A stretch of DNA of 64,000 nucleotides, taken from contig JAVGVS010000390.1 of NCBI GenBank assembly GCA_032718565.1, positions 330,598-394,597 on the forward strand, written 5' to 3'. This DNA comes from Distichodus sexfasciatus (Eukaryota > Chordata > Actinopteri > Characiformes > Distichodontidae). Positions within the stretch are counted from its first letter, which is position 1. Each line of letters starts with the position of its first letter. The position numbers were made by a program, and so were the translations under genes. This document shows positions 1 through 11,140 of the stretch, piece by piece. The notes below the pieces were generated by a model, which made no database searches, was not told the origin of the DNA, and worked only from the letters and a program-made list of their open reading frames with translations.

Positions 1-228
1 CTGAAAATATTGAATATTTTTTGTTAATATAATGCAGAACCCCTGTATTGTCTTTTTTCCAACAATAAAATGTATTCTATTTCTGTTTTACATTCAGCAA
101 TAAATAAACTTAAGTTCCTGAATTTTTTAATATACTGGTACTTTGGTAAAATTAATTAATGCATATTATAATAATCGTAATAGTCGTAATTCAGACAATA
201 TCAAAATCTGTAATAATCATCTCACCCC
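1..228. repeat. End of a hAT-like DNA element
   Basis: AT-rich sequence that matches, in inverted orientation, the element at 9212-10049: both share a stretch around TTCTGTTTTACATTCAGCAA followed by TACTTTGGTAAAATTA-like sequence. It ends at about 228 with AATAATCATCTCACCCCTA, the inverse of the TAGAGGTGAGTTGATTA start at 9213. The left part lies outside the window. Family assignment to hAT is an inference from the TAGGG-type end; no transposase is visible. Confidence 0.55.
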
Positions 229-378
229 TATTATGGACCCCTCTTGTGTTTGTTCTGTTTTACTGTTAGTAGGGATCTAAGCACAAAGTCCTGGAACCCT
301 ATTGTTTTCGTTTAGATTATTTTTTCTCTTTTTAGTTGTTTTCTGTTTTTTTGTTGTTTTTTTTTAGGGGTCCAAGCA
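229..378 (+). repeat. Repeat X, head portion (interrupted by a LINE)
   Basis: Contains GGATCTAAGCACAAAGTCCT followed by GGAACCCTATTGTTTT, the same head motif seen at 2470-2560 and, in diverged form, at 11046 and 43872. The copy appears to be cut by the LINE at 379-2469 and to continue at 2470. No coding capacity. Confidence 0.45.
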
Positions 379-2469
379 CCCACCAAACAGAAGCTCAGAG
401 TACCCACCCTTTCTGGAGTCCTTGGAGGGGGTGTTGGAGAGCACGCCTTCTGGGGACTCCCTTGTTCTGCTGAGGGATTTCATGCTCACGTCAGCAATGA
501 CAGTGAGATCTGGAGGGGTGTGATTGGGAGGAATGGACCCCCTGATTTGAACCCGAGTTTTGTTATTGGACTTTTGTGCTTGCCATGGATTGTCCATAAT
601 GAACACCATGTTCAAGCATAAGCGTGTCCATATGTGCACTTGGCACCAGGACACCCTAGGCCGCAGTTCAATGAAAGACTTTGTAGTCGTTTAGTCAAAT
701 TTTCAGCCGCATGTATGGGACACTCGGGTGAAAAGAGGGGTGGAGCTGTCAACTGATCCCCACCTGGTGGTGAGTTGGCTCCACTGGTGTGGGAGGAAGC
801 CGGTCAGTCCTGGCAGGCCCAAATGTATTGAGAGGGTCTGCTGGGAGTCCCCTGTCCCTCTGGCAGAACTTCGACCATGTCCCAGGGGAGACGTGAGACA
901 TTGTGTCCGAGTGGGCCATGTTCCACACCTCCATTATTGAGGTGGCTGACCGAAGCTATGGCCATAAGGTGGTTGGTGCCTGTCGTGGCAGCAACCCCCG
1001 AACCCACTGGTGGACACCGGTGGTAAGGGATGCTGTCAAGCTGAAGGAGTCCTATTGGGACTCTAGAGGCAGCTGACAGGTACCGGCAGGTCAAGCGGAG
1101 CACAGCTTCGGTGGTCGCTGAGGCAAAAACTTGGGCGTAGAAGGAGTTCAGAATGACTTTCGGATGGCTTTGAGGAAATTCTGGTTCACTGTCCGGCATC
1201 GAAACTGTGTATAGTGGGAACGGGGCGCCGCTGACCTCAACTCTGGATGTTGTGGGTCAGTGGAAGAAATACTACAAAGACCTTCTCAATCCCAACGGCA
1301 CCCCTTCTGATGACAAAGCAGAGTTTGGGGACTTGGAGACGAACTCTTCTACCACTGGGGCTGAGGTTGTCACACCTGAAGGGTGCATGGGAGTTTGCCC
1401 AACCAGTCTACATGTGTTTTGTGGACTTGGAGAAGGCATTCGACCGTGTCTCTTGGGGAGTCCTCTGGGGAGTGCTCCAGGAGTATGGGGTGCCGGACCC
1501 CCTGATAAGGGCTGTTCGGTCCCTGTACAACCGGTGTCAGAGTTTGGTCCGCGTTGCTGGCAATAAGTCGGACTCGTTTACAGTGAGGGTTGGATACCAT
1601 TAAGGCTGCCCTTTGTCACTGATTCTGTTCATAACTTTTATGGACAGAATTTCTAGGTACAGCCAGAGCATTGAGGCGGTCCGGTTTGGTGACCTCAGGA
1701 CTGCGTCTGCAGATGATGTGGTCCTGCTGGCTTTATCAGGCCGTGACCTTCAACTCTCACTGGAGCAGGTCATAGCCGAGTGTGAAGCGTCTGGAATGAG
1801 AATCAGCACCTCCAAATCCAAGACTACGGTCCTCAGCCAGAAAAGGGTGTGCTCTCTCCGGGTCAGGGATGAGATCCTTCCCCAAGTGGAGAAGTTCAAG
1901 TATCTCAGGTTCTTGTTCACAAGCAAGGGAAGGATGGAGCGGGAGTGATGTGGACCCTGCATCAGTCTGTCATGGTAAAGAAGGAGCTAAGCCGAAAGGA
2001 AAAGCTCTCGAATTTACCAGTCAATCTACGTTCCTACCCTCATCTATGGACACGAGCTGCGGGTAGAGACCAAAAGAACGCGATCGCGGATACAAGCAGC
2101 CAAAATGGGTTTAGAGAGTGGCTGGGCTCTCCCTTAGAGATAGGGTGAGCTCAGCGATTTGGGAAGGACTTGGAATAGAACCACTGCTCCTCAGGAAAGA
2201 GAGAGATGAGGTAACTCGGGCATCTGGTCAAGATGCCTCCTGGAAGCCTCCCTGGGGAGGTATTCCAGGCATGTCCCACCAGAAGGAGGCCCCAGGGAAG
2301 ACCCAGGACACGCTGGAGAGACTATGTCTCCAGGCTGACCTTGGAACACTGCGGAATTCCCCCGAATGTGCTGGATGAAGTGGCTGGGGAGAAGGAAGTA
2401 TGGGTTACCCTCCTTGGGCCGCTGCCTCCAAGACCTGGACTCTGGTGAAGCAGAAGAAGATGGATGGAT
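379..2469 (+). mobile_element. Rex3/RTE-like LINE, degenerate
   Basis: Non-LTR retrotransposon remnant read on the + strand. In order it holds endonuclease-like sequence (about 395-720, including the run TWHQDTLGR), the linker with TDPHLVVSWLHW-like residues (about 740-800), a spacer rich in R/K, the reverse-transcriptase core with CFVDLEKAFDRVSWGVLWGV (motif A, about 1420-1480), a GxxxGCPLSLILF-like motif B (about 1590-1630), and the ADDVVLLA motif C (about 1710), then a C-terminal RGRPRTRWRDYVSRL-type segment (about 2290-2340). The 3' end carries a GATGGATGGATGG tail typical of RTE elements. Frameshifts, stops and an internal deletion near 1372 (between the N-terminal linker and RT motif A) make it inactive. 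GGGTCCAAGCAC at 367-378 and GGGTCCAATCAC at 2470-2481 look like a target-site duplication. Confidence 0.85.
1247..1948 (+). pseudogene. Reverse-transcriptase fragment of the Rex3/RTE-like LINE
   Basis: Two frames carry the RT domain: 1247-1603 (motif A VDLEKAFDRVSW) and 1613-1948 (motif C ADDVVLLA preceded by a lost F/L, then a QVEKFKYLRFLFTS segment). A stop at about 1601-1603, where the motif-B sequence GCPLSLILF starts, separates them, and the fingers domain upstream of motif A is missing because of an internal deletion. The GCTGCCCTTTGTCACT segment at about 1605-1620 agrees with the region used as a Rex3 marker in fish. No functional product is expected. Confidence 0.8.
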
Positions 2470-3653
2470 GGGTCCAATCACAAAGTGCTGGAACCCTTAT
2501 GTTTTTGATCTGGTTTTTGAGGGGTCCAAACATGAAGTTCTGGAACACTATTGTTTTCCTTCCAGATTTGTAAAAATTATTATTATTATTGTTCCTTATG
2601 CAAAAGTCCGACCACAGCCTAAACTGTACACCTTATAGCGAAATCCTTTGGTGGACAGATCAGGACTGCATGTCAGACATCAGAGACCAAAAATGACATA
2701 TGTTTTAGCTTGCATCTTCTGAACGGTGTGGAATAAAGTAGAAATCCCCCCCACCCCGATTTCCTGGAAGCTCCGGAATCGAATGGATATAGGCCCGCCC
2801 ATTTCTGCCAGCAAAAATGAACTGCCATTTAGAAAAAAACTCATGTTCAAACTAAAATAACCTCCTCTGATACCTTTCATCTGATTATCGTGAAACTTGG
2901 CACACTTCATCTAGGCTTTGTCTAGGCAAAAAGCTATAACTGATACATGTTTGTATCTCAAGAACCGCTCAAGATAAAAAATCTGATATTTGGAAGACTT
3001 CATCTATCTCCACTCACGAGTGAGTTACTAAAATATGGCTATGACTGCCTAAACGGGGCACCTAGACATGGCTCATAATTTCTCTAAAGCCTAGATCTTC
3101 TCAGGAAAAAATCTAAACAAAACCAAATTTGGTATAATTCATGAACATGTGAGCTTTGGACACCTGCCAAAGCGGGTACAATCTGATCAATAGGGGGCAC
3201 TATAACTGATACATGTTTGTATCTCAAAAATCGCTCAAGATAAAAATGTGAAATTTAGTAGACTTCATCTTTCTGAACTCATGAGTCAATGCCTAAAATA
3301 TGACTCTGACTGCCTAAAGAGGGCGTCTAGGTGTGGCCCTCTTCTTAGAAATTCATTCAAACAAACTTGGTAGACTTCATGTACACTCCAAGCTTTAGAC
3401 ACCAGCCAAAGATGGTGCAATCTCATCAATAGGTGGTGCCATTACAAACTAATATACATTTTAGCGTGCATCTCCTGAACTGCATGGGATAAATTTTCAA
3501 TTCTTTTTGTCTCAGATTCCCTGGAAACTTCTTAACCTAATGGATATGGCCCAACCCATTTCCACCTGCCAAACTGTCCCTGCTTAAAGGGGGCATGACC
3601 CTTTTATAATGGCCATATGTTCATGTAGTACAGTCTACAAGGTACAAATCTGG
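2470..3653 (+). repeat. Repeat X, body
   Basis: Non-coding repeat starting with GGGTCCAATCACAAAGTGCT and continuing through a short (ATT)n stretch into sequence with internal diverged repeats: CTGATACATGTTTGTATCTC occurs at about 2940 and again at about 3206, each followed by a similar CGCTCAAGATAAAA segment, so there is an internal period near 266 bp. The phrase AATAGGGGGCACTATAACTG at about 3190 and CAATAGGTGGTGCCATTACA at about 3428 repeat the same pattern. No open frame is convincing. Confidence 0.5.
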
Positions 3654-4262
3654 TACAACCCCAATTCCAATGAAGTTGGGATGTTGTGTAAAACGTAAAT
3701 AAAAACAGAATACAATGATTTACAAATCCATTTCAACCTATATTCAATTAAATACACTACAAAGAAAAGATATCTAATGTTCAATCTGATTTATTGTTTT
3801 GCAAATCTTCACTCATTTTGAATTTGATGCCTGCAACACGTTCCAAAAAAGCTGGGACGAGGCGGCAAAAGACTGGGAAAGTTGAGGAATGCTCAAAAAA
3901 CACCTGTTTTGAACATTCCACAGGTGAACAGGTGTTTGTCATGATTGGGTATAAAAGGAGCATCCCCAAAAGGCTCAGCCGTTCACCACTTTGTGAACAA
4001 CTGCGTAGGCAAATAGTCCAGCAGTTTAAGAACAACGTTTCTCAACGTACAATTGCAAGGAATCTAGGGATTTCATCATCTACTGTCCATAATATTATCA
4101 AAAGATTCAGAGAATCTGGAGAAATCTCTGCACATAAGGCCAAATATCAACAGTGGATGCCTGTGACCTTCGATCCCTCAGCCGGCACTGCATTAAAAAC
4201 CGACATCATTCTGTAAAGGATATTACAACGTGGGCTCAGGAATACTTTGATTCCCTGACTAA
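3654..4262 (+). mobile_element. Tc1-like element, 5' part only
   Basis: Starts with the TIR TACAACCCCAATTCCAATGA and shares the same layout as the complete copy at 38258-39779. The transposase N-terminus is visible at about 3930-4140: YKRSIPKRLSRSPLCEQLRR, then a helix-turn-helix block with NVSQRTIARNLGISSSTVHN and IIKRFRESGEIS. This is the paired-like DNA-binding domain of Tc1 transposases. Similarity fades at about 4262, and the catalytic DDE domain and right TIR are missing. Confidence 0.8.
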
Positions 4263-4322
4263 TGCACACAACGTGAGGTGACATCACAATCGCCAGATCT
4301 TCTGGGATTTCATTCTGCCTCA

Positions 4323-4489
4323 CAGGGGTGTTTCCAGCCTTTAAGGACACCCTGGGCTGAAATCCTGGTAAAATCGCCTGGCGACGCCCCTGATTAAGCT
4401 AAACAACTATACATTTGTTTTGGCTACTGGGGCTAGACGCAAAATACCCTGGGCGGAAGCCCCTGTGAAATCGGCTGGTGGTGCCCCTG
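4323..4489. mobile_element. Short hAT-type MITE with 8-bp target duplication
   Basis: A 167-bp element that begins CAGGGGTGTTTCCAGCC and ends with GGTGGTGCCCCTG. It is flanked on both sides by a perfect 8-bp direct repeat, CTGCCTCA (4315-4322 and 4490-4497). An 8-bp duplication and CAGGG-type ends are the hallmarks of hAT elements. It has no coding capacity. A longer copy of the same family is at 10360-10889. Confidence 0.85.
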
Positions 4490-4497
4490 CTGCCTCA

Positions 4498-5389
4498 GCT
4501 TCAAACAATATTGCATTAGAATTGAGTTGCATTTTCTTAAAAACCATAGTTACTTTATGCAGCAAGTTAACTTAGTCTTTTCATTGTGGGGCACTTTAAA
4601 TTCTTCTTTACATAGTGAGGCATTACAACTCCCACACACAAGAAAAATAAAACTGCTCATAGATATGGTAATAATTTAAGACCATCGCTGATTATACCCA
4701 TCATTCACTTCAGGGTTGTTATCATCTTGTGTTTTGCATATGAATCACGGCCACTCCAGTCAGAGATTGGTGGTATTCAAAACGTTTTCAATTGAACTGT
4801 TGCGTGGAAAGAAAGCTTTGCATGCAGTCAGTGCTGAACACTGTTAAAATTACCCTGATGTGACATGCGCTATTTATGTGCAAAGACTGTATGTCTGTAT
4901 GGACTGTAAATCCAAATATCCTGCAGCAATATGTTATATTTTCATTTATGTAACACAAGCACTACTTGTGTGCAGCGTCTATTTTCTGTACAAAACCTAT
5001 GAAGTGCAGCAAGAGCGCATAGAGAAAGCTTCGCAGTGCAGCTGAAAACTTTTAGAAAACTACCGATCTCTAATAGTCATCAGAATCGCAAAATCTTTAC
5101 ACGTAAATAGCATGTCATGTTCAAGGTAATTGTAACAGCACACAAAATAATTGGTGCTTTAAGCGCTAAAAAATCCTGGGAATTCTAGTTTTAAATATGA
5201 CAGACTTACTGAACAATTAGATTTTCTCTTAGCTCTTCATCTTGAAATACCCCGCCATTCATGCCACACTCAATCAGACTGCATACATTTCTGTATGTAT
5301 GAAGTAACTACAATTTCCCCATGTAAGTTAATAAAGAAGAAACTGAAGGATTACAAGAGGTATTTTTTTAAATTAAAATGCTGAACAAA
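4498..5389. other. No recognised gene or repeat
   Basis: AT-rich non-coding DNA. I see no splice-consistent exon and no match to the other repeats in the window. A 61-codon frame at 4860-5045 has no recognisable motif and is not supported. Confidence 0.4.
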
Positions 5390-5512
5390 CCAGATCCCCC
5401 GACGGAAACTCACACAAACACGGGGAGAGCATGCAAACTCCACATACTACAGCTGGCCCGGGGATCGAAACCAGGACCTTTTTGCTGTGAGGTGGCAGTG
5501 CTAACTCTCATA
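5390..5512 (-). repeat. tRNA-derived SINE fragment (minus strand)
   Basis: On the minus strand the segment reads as a tRNA-like head with a box-B-like GGTTTCGATCCCCGGG at about 5460-5475, preceded by AGCACTGCCACCTCACAG, and then a body with TTGCATGCTCTCCCCGTGTT. This body is common in vertebrate V-SINE-type elements. Its 3' end is not clear. Confidence 0.7.
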
Positions 5513-5670
5513 GCACCATCTACGCAGACAGAGCTGTTCACAACAGTACATGACAGAGAAAACTCTCTGCTCGACTGCACTCTAGTTGGTTTATTTGTTT
5601 AGTTAATATTCATTTATATCTAAAAGTTTTATTGATGTTATTTAAGCTTATATATGTAAGATTACACTTA

Positions 5671-7082
5671 CAGTCACGGCCAATATTGGCATCCCTGCTT
5701 TTATATCGGATAACGCTCCACTTCTCCCAGAAACAGATGCAGTTACAAATGCTTTAGTATTGTCATGTTTATTTCTTTGGTTTGCATTAGAAAAGCACAA
5801 AAAACAGAGGGGGAAAAAAGCTAATCTGAGACATTCCACACAAAACTGGACGTGACAAAATTACTGGCACTCTCAACTTAATATTTGGTAGCACAATCTT
5901 TGGAAGAAATAACTCATGCCAGTCGCTTCCTATAACACTCAATAAATCCCTTATATTCCTCTACTGGAATTCTGGACCACTCTGCTTTTGCAAATTGATC
6001 CAGGTCTCTCAGATTTAAAGGTTTCCCAACAGCTGTTTTGAGATCTCTCCGCAGGTGCTGTATTGGATTTTGTGAGTGAGTCAGTGATTGTCATTGTGAA
6101 CACACCACAGCAAAGCACAGCACAGAGTGCACCACAACAAAATGTAACCTCTGCATTTAACCATCCGTGAAGGAGTAGTGGGCAGCCAACAAGCGTCCGG
6201 GGAGCAGTGCTTGGGGATGGTACCTTGCTCATGAGTACCTTAGTGATAACTTTACCAGCCCTGAATCTGACCCTGCGACCTTCTGATCATGGGGTGAACA
6301 TCCTACCATTATGCCACCAACTGCCCTAGATCTGGACTAGCCATTGAAAGCCACATCAGAACTATCCAGCGCTTTGTCTTAAACCTTTTCTTGAAGTATG
6401 CTCTGGATCATTGTCCTGCTTTAAGACCCATGAGGTCTCACAAAGACCCAGCTCTCTGACACTGGTCCCTATATTGTGCTCCAGAATTCATTGGTGGTTC
6501 GTCTTCAGATTTCATAACACCATGCAACAGTCAAAACATCTGGTGCCTGAAGCAGCAAAGCAGCCCAAAAGCATCAGTGAACCTCCACCGTGTCTGACTG
6601 TAGTCACCGTGTTCTTTGAAGGCCTCATTTTGTTTTCGGTAAACAGAATGATGCGTTTTACCAAAAACTTTTCCTTCCCTTTTCATTCAGATGATGACGA
6701 TTGGTGCAAGCTGACACTGTTGCACCCTGTACCTGCAGGTCAGATTGAATTTGTTTGGCACTTGATTGAGGTTCTTTATTCATCATCCGAACAATTCCTT
6801 GTTGTAACCTTTCATCAATTTTACTCTTTTGTCCACGTCCAGAAAGATTGGCTATTGTGCTATAGGCTGCAAATGACTTCACAACATTGCGCACTATGGA
6901 CACAGGAATAATTTTGTCCAGTCTATTTTTTTGAGTTTTGTGTGGAATGTCTCAGTTTTTTTGTGTTTTTCTAATGCAAAGCAAAGAAATGCCAAAGCAT
7001 TTGTAATTGCAGCAATTTTCTGGGAGAAGTGGTGCGTTATCTGATATAAAAGCAGGGGTATCAATATTTTTGACCATGACTG
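5671..7082 (-). mobile_element. Tc1-like element with a SINE inside
   Basis: Bounded by inverted ends CAGTCACGGCCAATATTGGC (5671) and, on the other strand, CAGTCATGGTCAAAAATATT (7082), each flanked by TA, the Tc1/mariner target duplication. The transposase lies on the minus strand. Only the N-terminal part is still open: 6658-6903 with LSGRGQKSKIDERLQQGIVR and NKEPQSSAKQIQSDLQ, a Tc1 DNA-binding region. The rest is broken by stops and by the SINE at 6072-6329. A second copy of the same family is at 34069-35822. Confidence 0.85.
6072..6329 (-). repeat. tRNA-derived SINE inside the Tc1 element
   Basis: Minus-strand copy of the SINE also found at 10488-10722, 39832-39990 and 40101-40345. It carries box-A-like GGTGGCATAATGGTAGGATG and box-B-like AGGGTCAGATTCAGGG, then a shared body with TGCCCACTACTCCTTCACGG and a (GT)-rich end. 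It interrupts sequence that is continuous in the sister Tc1 copy at 34.9 kb, which fixes it as a secondary insertion. Confidence 0.8.
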
Positions 7083-7141
7083 TATGTTCTAAAAAATCTA
7101 ACACAAATTCTGCTTGATAAACGCTCTAAACCTTTCATCTA

Positions 7142-7370
7142 CAGACGTGGACAAAATTGTTGGTACCCTCCCGTTATAGAAAGAAAAACCCACAGTGGTC
7201 ACTGAAATAACTTGAAACTGACAAATAAATAAAAATCAGACATTGCTTTTGAATTGAGGTTCAACAGAATTATTTAAAAAAACAAACTAATGAAACTGGT
7301 CTGATGGTACCCCTAACTTAATATTTTGTTGCACAACCTTTTGAGGCAATCACTGTAATCAAGCGCACCA
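7142..7370. mobile_element. Terminal fragment of another Tc1-like family
   Basis: Begins CAGACGTGGACAAAATTGTT after a TA. It holds the GGTACCCTCC subterminal motif and the ACTTAATATTTTGTTGCACA segment found near Tc1 ends. The matching second end is not visible; the sequence passes into repeat X at about 7370. Confidence 0.65.
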
Positions 7371-8585
7371 AAATAAGCTATTTTGCAATTAATAAAAAAA
7401 AAAAAAAGCATTTTGCCGAATAAATGTTGAACTGTAGCTCTGATTCTCAAAAATCTTATATCATCTTATTCTTTGGTTTAAGACGAAGTTTTTAGACCCT
7501 CGCATCCATTTCTGCCGTATTTGATTTTTCGCTAATTGGCATAAAATGAAATCCCATCTTTTTCGAAATCGTCCCTGGATTTTTGTCCAATCTGCATGCA
7601 ACTGGTGTCACTTGAATCCCAAGACACTCTTCTTTAATTATTATCGAGCACATTTTTAATTTAGGTCTTCATTTTTTTGTAATATGCAAATAAATGGGCT
7701 CGGCTTGGCGTAGGACTGCAAACCCATACACCGAGTGTCATAGAAATTCGGCTCTGGGTGGGCAACAGCTTTGAAATCTGGCAGGTAGGTCCTTGACTCT
7801 ACCCAATACTGAGGAAAACAGTTACTTTACTTTACTTTTCCATATTTCAACATTTCAAACATCACATACTTCTCAGGCAAAAAAAATAATAATTGCACCA
7901 CTCTACCGCTTCGTGGCGCTAATCAGCTATTATGCGTTTTCCGTAATAACTTTTGAATCGTAGCTCCGATTTTTAAAAGTCATATGTTATCTTATTTCTT
8001 AGGTCAAGACGAATCTTAATAAACCCTCGTATCTATTTTTCCCATATTGGATTTTTCTTTATTCGGCATAACTAGTCAACTAGATCCTGGATTTTTATCT
8101 AATCTGCATGTAACTGGTATTATTTGAATCCCAAGACATTCTTCTTTAATTATTAGTGTATTTTTAAATTAGGTTTTCATTTGGCTGTATTTTTTTAAAT
8201 AAATGTGCTTGGCTTCGTATAGTAATGCAATGCCACACACTGAAAATCAGAGAAATCTAGCTCTGAGTGAGCTACCGCTAATTTGCATAATATGAAATCA
8301 TATTATTTAAATCTCACCATATTCTTCTTTAATAGTTATTGAGCACATTTTTCATTTACCTATTCATATGGCTATATTATGCAAATCAGTACTTTGAAAC
8401 AAATTCCGCAAGACATATGTTTTTAGACACTCTCTTATAGTAATTATTAAGCACATTTTCAGGTATTTCTTTATATGGCTGCAAAGCTTCACTTCAAAGT
8501 CGATATCCCACTTGTTGGCACCATAATAAATATTGCTGCAAACTGCATGGCCCCCGTAATCACTGCTTGCAGTTATATTTTAAAT
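7371..8585 (+). repeat. Repeat X copy, 5'-truncated
   Basis: Closely parallels 44030-45485 (for example AAGCATTTTGCCGAATAAAT at 7407 against AAGCATTTTGCAGAATAAAT, and GGCTATATTATGCAAATCA near 8370 against 45130). It ends with AAACTGCATGGCCCCCGTAA followed by ACTGCTTGCAGTTATAT. Within it, related sub-blocks recur (TTTTGAATCGTAGCTCCGAT at about 7950 and TTGAACTGTAGCTCTGATT at about 7427), so the repeat itself has internal duplications. No coding capacity. Confidence 0.65.
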
Positions 8586-9211
8586 TTAAAGACAGTATAA
8601 GTGCGGTGCACAAAATGAACATTCAAGAGCCGGCTCAAGTCAGTGTTCAATAAATTTTGTGTATCTAATATTATTCTTAGTATGACATATCATGCAAATA
8701 GAGGGGAAAACGTCCAATTATCAGCTAAAAAAAAATCAGCAGCACATATCGTTCATCGGCTGACCCTGACTTCGGCTATAGAAAAACCCATAATCGGTCG
8801 ACCTCTAGTCTGTATGAAGTTAAATATCTCCTCATATTTCCCAAGTAGATTCATCATTAAATATTCTTTGGCACATGCATAATTATACAAGTACAAAATG
8901 CAGTGAAATGCATTCTGAACCACTCTGTGTTGGTCAATTATTTCTATGTTGTAACTAAGCTTCTTGGTGATAAATCTTCTACCACTGCAAAGCATGTTTG
9001 TTTCCATCTCAAATGGTGCCACATTTGTAAAGAAAACACATTTATGGGATGAGCTGCAGAGTTGAGTATGTGGGTTGCACCCAAGAAAAACATGTCAAAT
9101 GCCGACGCCAAACGACTCATTCTGCATCCGCTGCTTTTGACCGCTAGGGGTCTCTAAGGAATGCTACAGAAACGTACGCTTTCTGGTTCAGCGCGGTGCC
9201 AATGCACACAC
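8586..9211. other. No recognised gene or repeat
   Basis: Non-coding sequence between repeats. Frames at 8643-8882 (+) and 8753-9022 (-) are short, overlap each other and show no motif. Confidence 0.35.
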
Positions 9212-10049
9212 TAGAGGTGAGTTGATTACGGATTTTGAGATTACGATTACTGTCTAAGAAATAATCACAGTTTCATGATTACATACATAGATTACAATAT
9301 GCATTAAATAATTTTACCAAAGTACCAATACACAAAAATCTCAGGAACAATGCACAGTTCCTTATGTTTGTTATTTATTGCTGAATGTAAAACAGAAATA
9401 TTTTTATAATTAAAATTTTTCATCATATTAAAATTGGTCGGGCGTGAATTACGCCTCACATTGCTTTGGCTTACTGAATGATTTATTCTTCAGATAACTT
9501 CAAAAACAAGGCACCTTTGTGCTGCTTCAAAAACATGTAGGCTAAGCTTTGTGGAAGTGTGCCGATTGTTACAATGCACATACTCCTGAATGGTCACTCG
9601 CAGTGTCTATCAAACTGCTTTCATTCTCGAGTCGTGCACACTTATCGTTAATGCTCAGTGTTCTCTCTCTCACAGACATACGTCATAGGCACAATACATG
9701 CACAGGAGACACATATAATATGAACAATGCACTTTTCACAGAGATTTGACTGAAATGTAGCATTTTAGCGAGTAATGGCGCTCACGCACCTGCGCATGTT
9801 TACATCGCTAAAATGTCATTTATGCATTTTATGCATTTACTTCTGTTTTTGTGCACGGAATATCTCACAAATACTTTCACATAAAGAGGGATTAGGTTGT
9901 GTGTCACTAATAAGCGTCCATGAGAAACACAAGGGGATCATGTTCTAGCCAGTAAAAAGAATTAAATGAAGTTTCGATTTTAGGAAAATTGCCTCGACCA
10001 TTTTTTGTAATCAAATTATTTGCGTTATTCGAATAATCATTTCAGCCCT
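9212..10049. mobile_element. hAT-like non-autonomous element
   Basis: About 840 bp with imperfect inverted ends: TAGAGGTGAGTTGATTACG at 9213 and, inverted, TAGGGCTGAAATGATTATTC at 10049. The family also occurs at 1-228. I could not find a matching 8-bp target duplication, so the hAT label is inferred from the ends. No transposase frame remains. Confidence 0.5.
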
Positions 10050-10359
10050 AGAAATATAAAAGGCAAAGAACCTACAGGATGTTAGAACCAAGATAACATT
10101 AATGTACCAAAACTGAGATGCATAGCAAACTGTGGGCACACTGTACCATTGCATCCCGAACACACACAACGCCCCTCTCGAATGCTGTAAACCTATGTGA
10201 AACACTGAACGCTATATATCTTCCCAATTTAACACTTTTAGAGTTTAGTATCTTTATAAACACAATTTATTGAAGCTGTCACAACAAAAAAGAGGCTTCA
10301 CTACCAAGTCATGGGAATTTCTATTTGCATATTTAATTATTTTTCCTTTGTCATTTCAC

Positions 10360-10889
10360 CAGGGGTGTTTCTAGCCTTTAGGGACACTCTGGGCTTAGCC
10401 CAGACCGGATGTAAATTCAAAGATGAGTGGAGGATTTTGTCAATTTATAGTTGACAATATATAAAAGGTGTTAAAGTAGACTACAGTTGGTGGCGTAACG
10501 GTAGGGTGTTCGCCCCATGATCAGAAGGTTGCAGGTTAGAATCCAGGACCGGTAAAGTTACCACTGAGATGCTCATGAGCAAGGTACCGTTCCCAAGCAC
10601 TGCTCCTGGGCGCTTGTTAGCTGCCCATTGCTCCTTCACGGATGCGTTAAATGCAGAGGTCACATTTCGTTGTGGTGCACTGTGTGCTGTGCTGTGTTCA
10701 CAATGACAAACAATCTCTCACTTTCACTACAGACTATAGTAGAGTGTCTAAATTATTATTTAATTTTCAGATGCATGGATATTAATGAAATAAATAAGCT
10801 AAACAACTGTACAATAATTTGGGCTATCTGGGCTAGACTCAAACTACCCTGTGCTGAAGCAGCAGCAAAATCGGCTGGAGACACCTCTG
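10360..10889. mobile_element. hAT-type MITE carrying a SINE, with 8-bp target duplication
   Basis: Begins CAGGGGTGTTTCTAGCC and ends GGCTGGAGACACCTCTG (inverted repeats with a few mismatches). It is flanked by a perfect 8-bp duplication CATTTCAC at 10352-10359 and 10890-10897. It belongs to the same family as 4323-4489 (shared internal AAGCTAAACAACT and GGGCTAGAC). It is longer because the SINE at 10488-10722 was inserted into it and because the short copy lacks internal sequence. Confidence 0.88.
10488..10722 (+). repeat. tRNA-derived SINE inside the hAT MITE
   Basis: Box-A-like GTTGGTGGCGTAACGGTAGG at the start and box-B-like GGTTGCAGGTTAGAATCC about 35 bp later show a tRNA-derived RNA polymerase III promoter. 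The body has GAGCAAGGTACC, CTGCCCATTGCTCCTTCACG and a TGTGCTGTGCTGTGTTCACA end. Same family as the copies at 6.1, 39.8 and 40.1 kb. Confidence 0.82.
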
Positions 10890-11045
10890 CATTTCACATT
10901 ATTGTTCTACGTTATAACTCCTTGATAGGATAGGATAAAACCATAGAAGTACATGAATCATATCTCATAAACAAGTGCTGGCTCTTTCATGCTGCTGTTT
11001 ACGACTTTTGCTCGGACCCTGCTTGTTGCTATTTGCGGCTAGATC

Positions 11046-11140
11046 ATTAGGGGGCCATGCAGTGGAACACTGCGTGGAACCCTATTGGAATCGTGCTGAT
11101 TTTTTTTTCTTCTCCTGCCTTAAAACGCGTTGTGGAATAA
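11046..11140 (+). repeat. Repeat X, head fragment
   Basis: GGGGGCCATGCAGTGGAACA followed by CTGCGTGGAACCCTATTGGA and a poly-T stretch. It matches the head of the copy at 43872, then leaves the family after about 95 bp. Confidence 0.6.

Noticed and set aside
5378..5602. 74-codon frame with TETHTNTGRACKLHILQLARGS
   Set aside because: It is the reverse of a tRNA-derived SINE.
10488..10560. Possible tRNA gene
   Set aside because: Boxes A and B are tRNA-like, but the cloverleaf is not complete and the same body occurs in four SINE copies.
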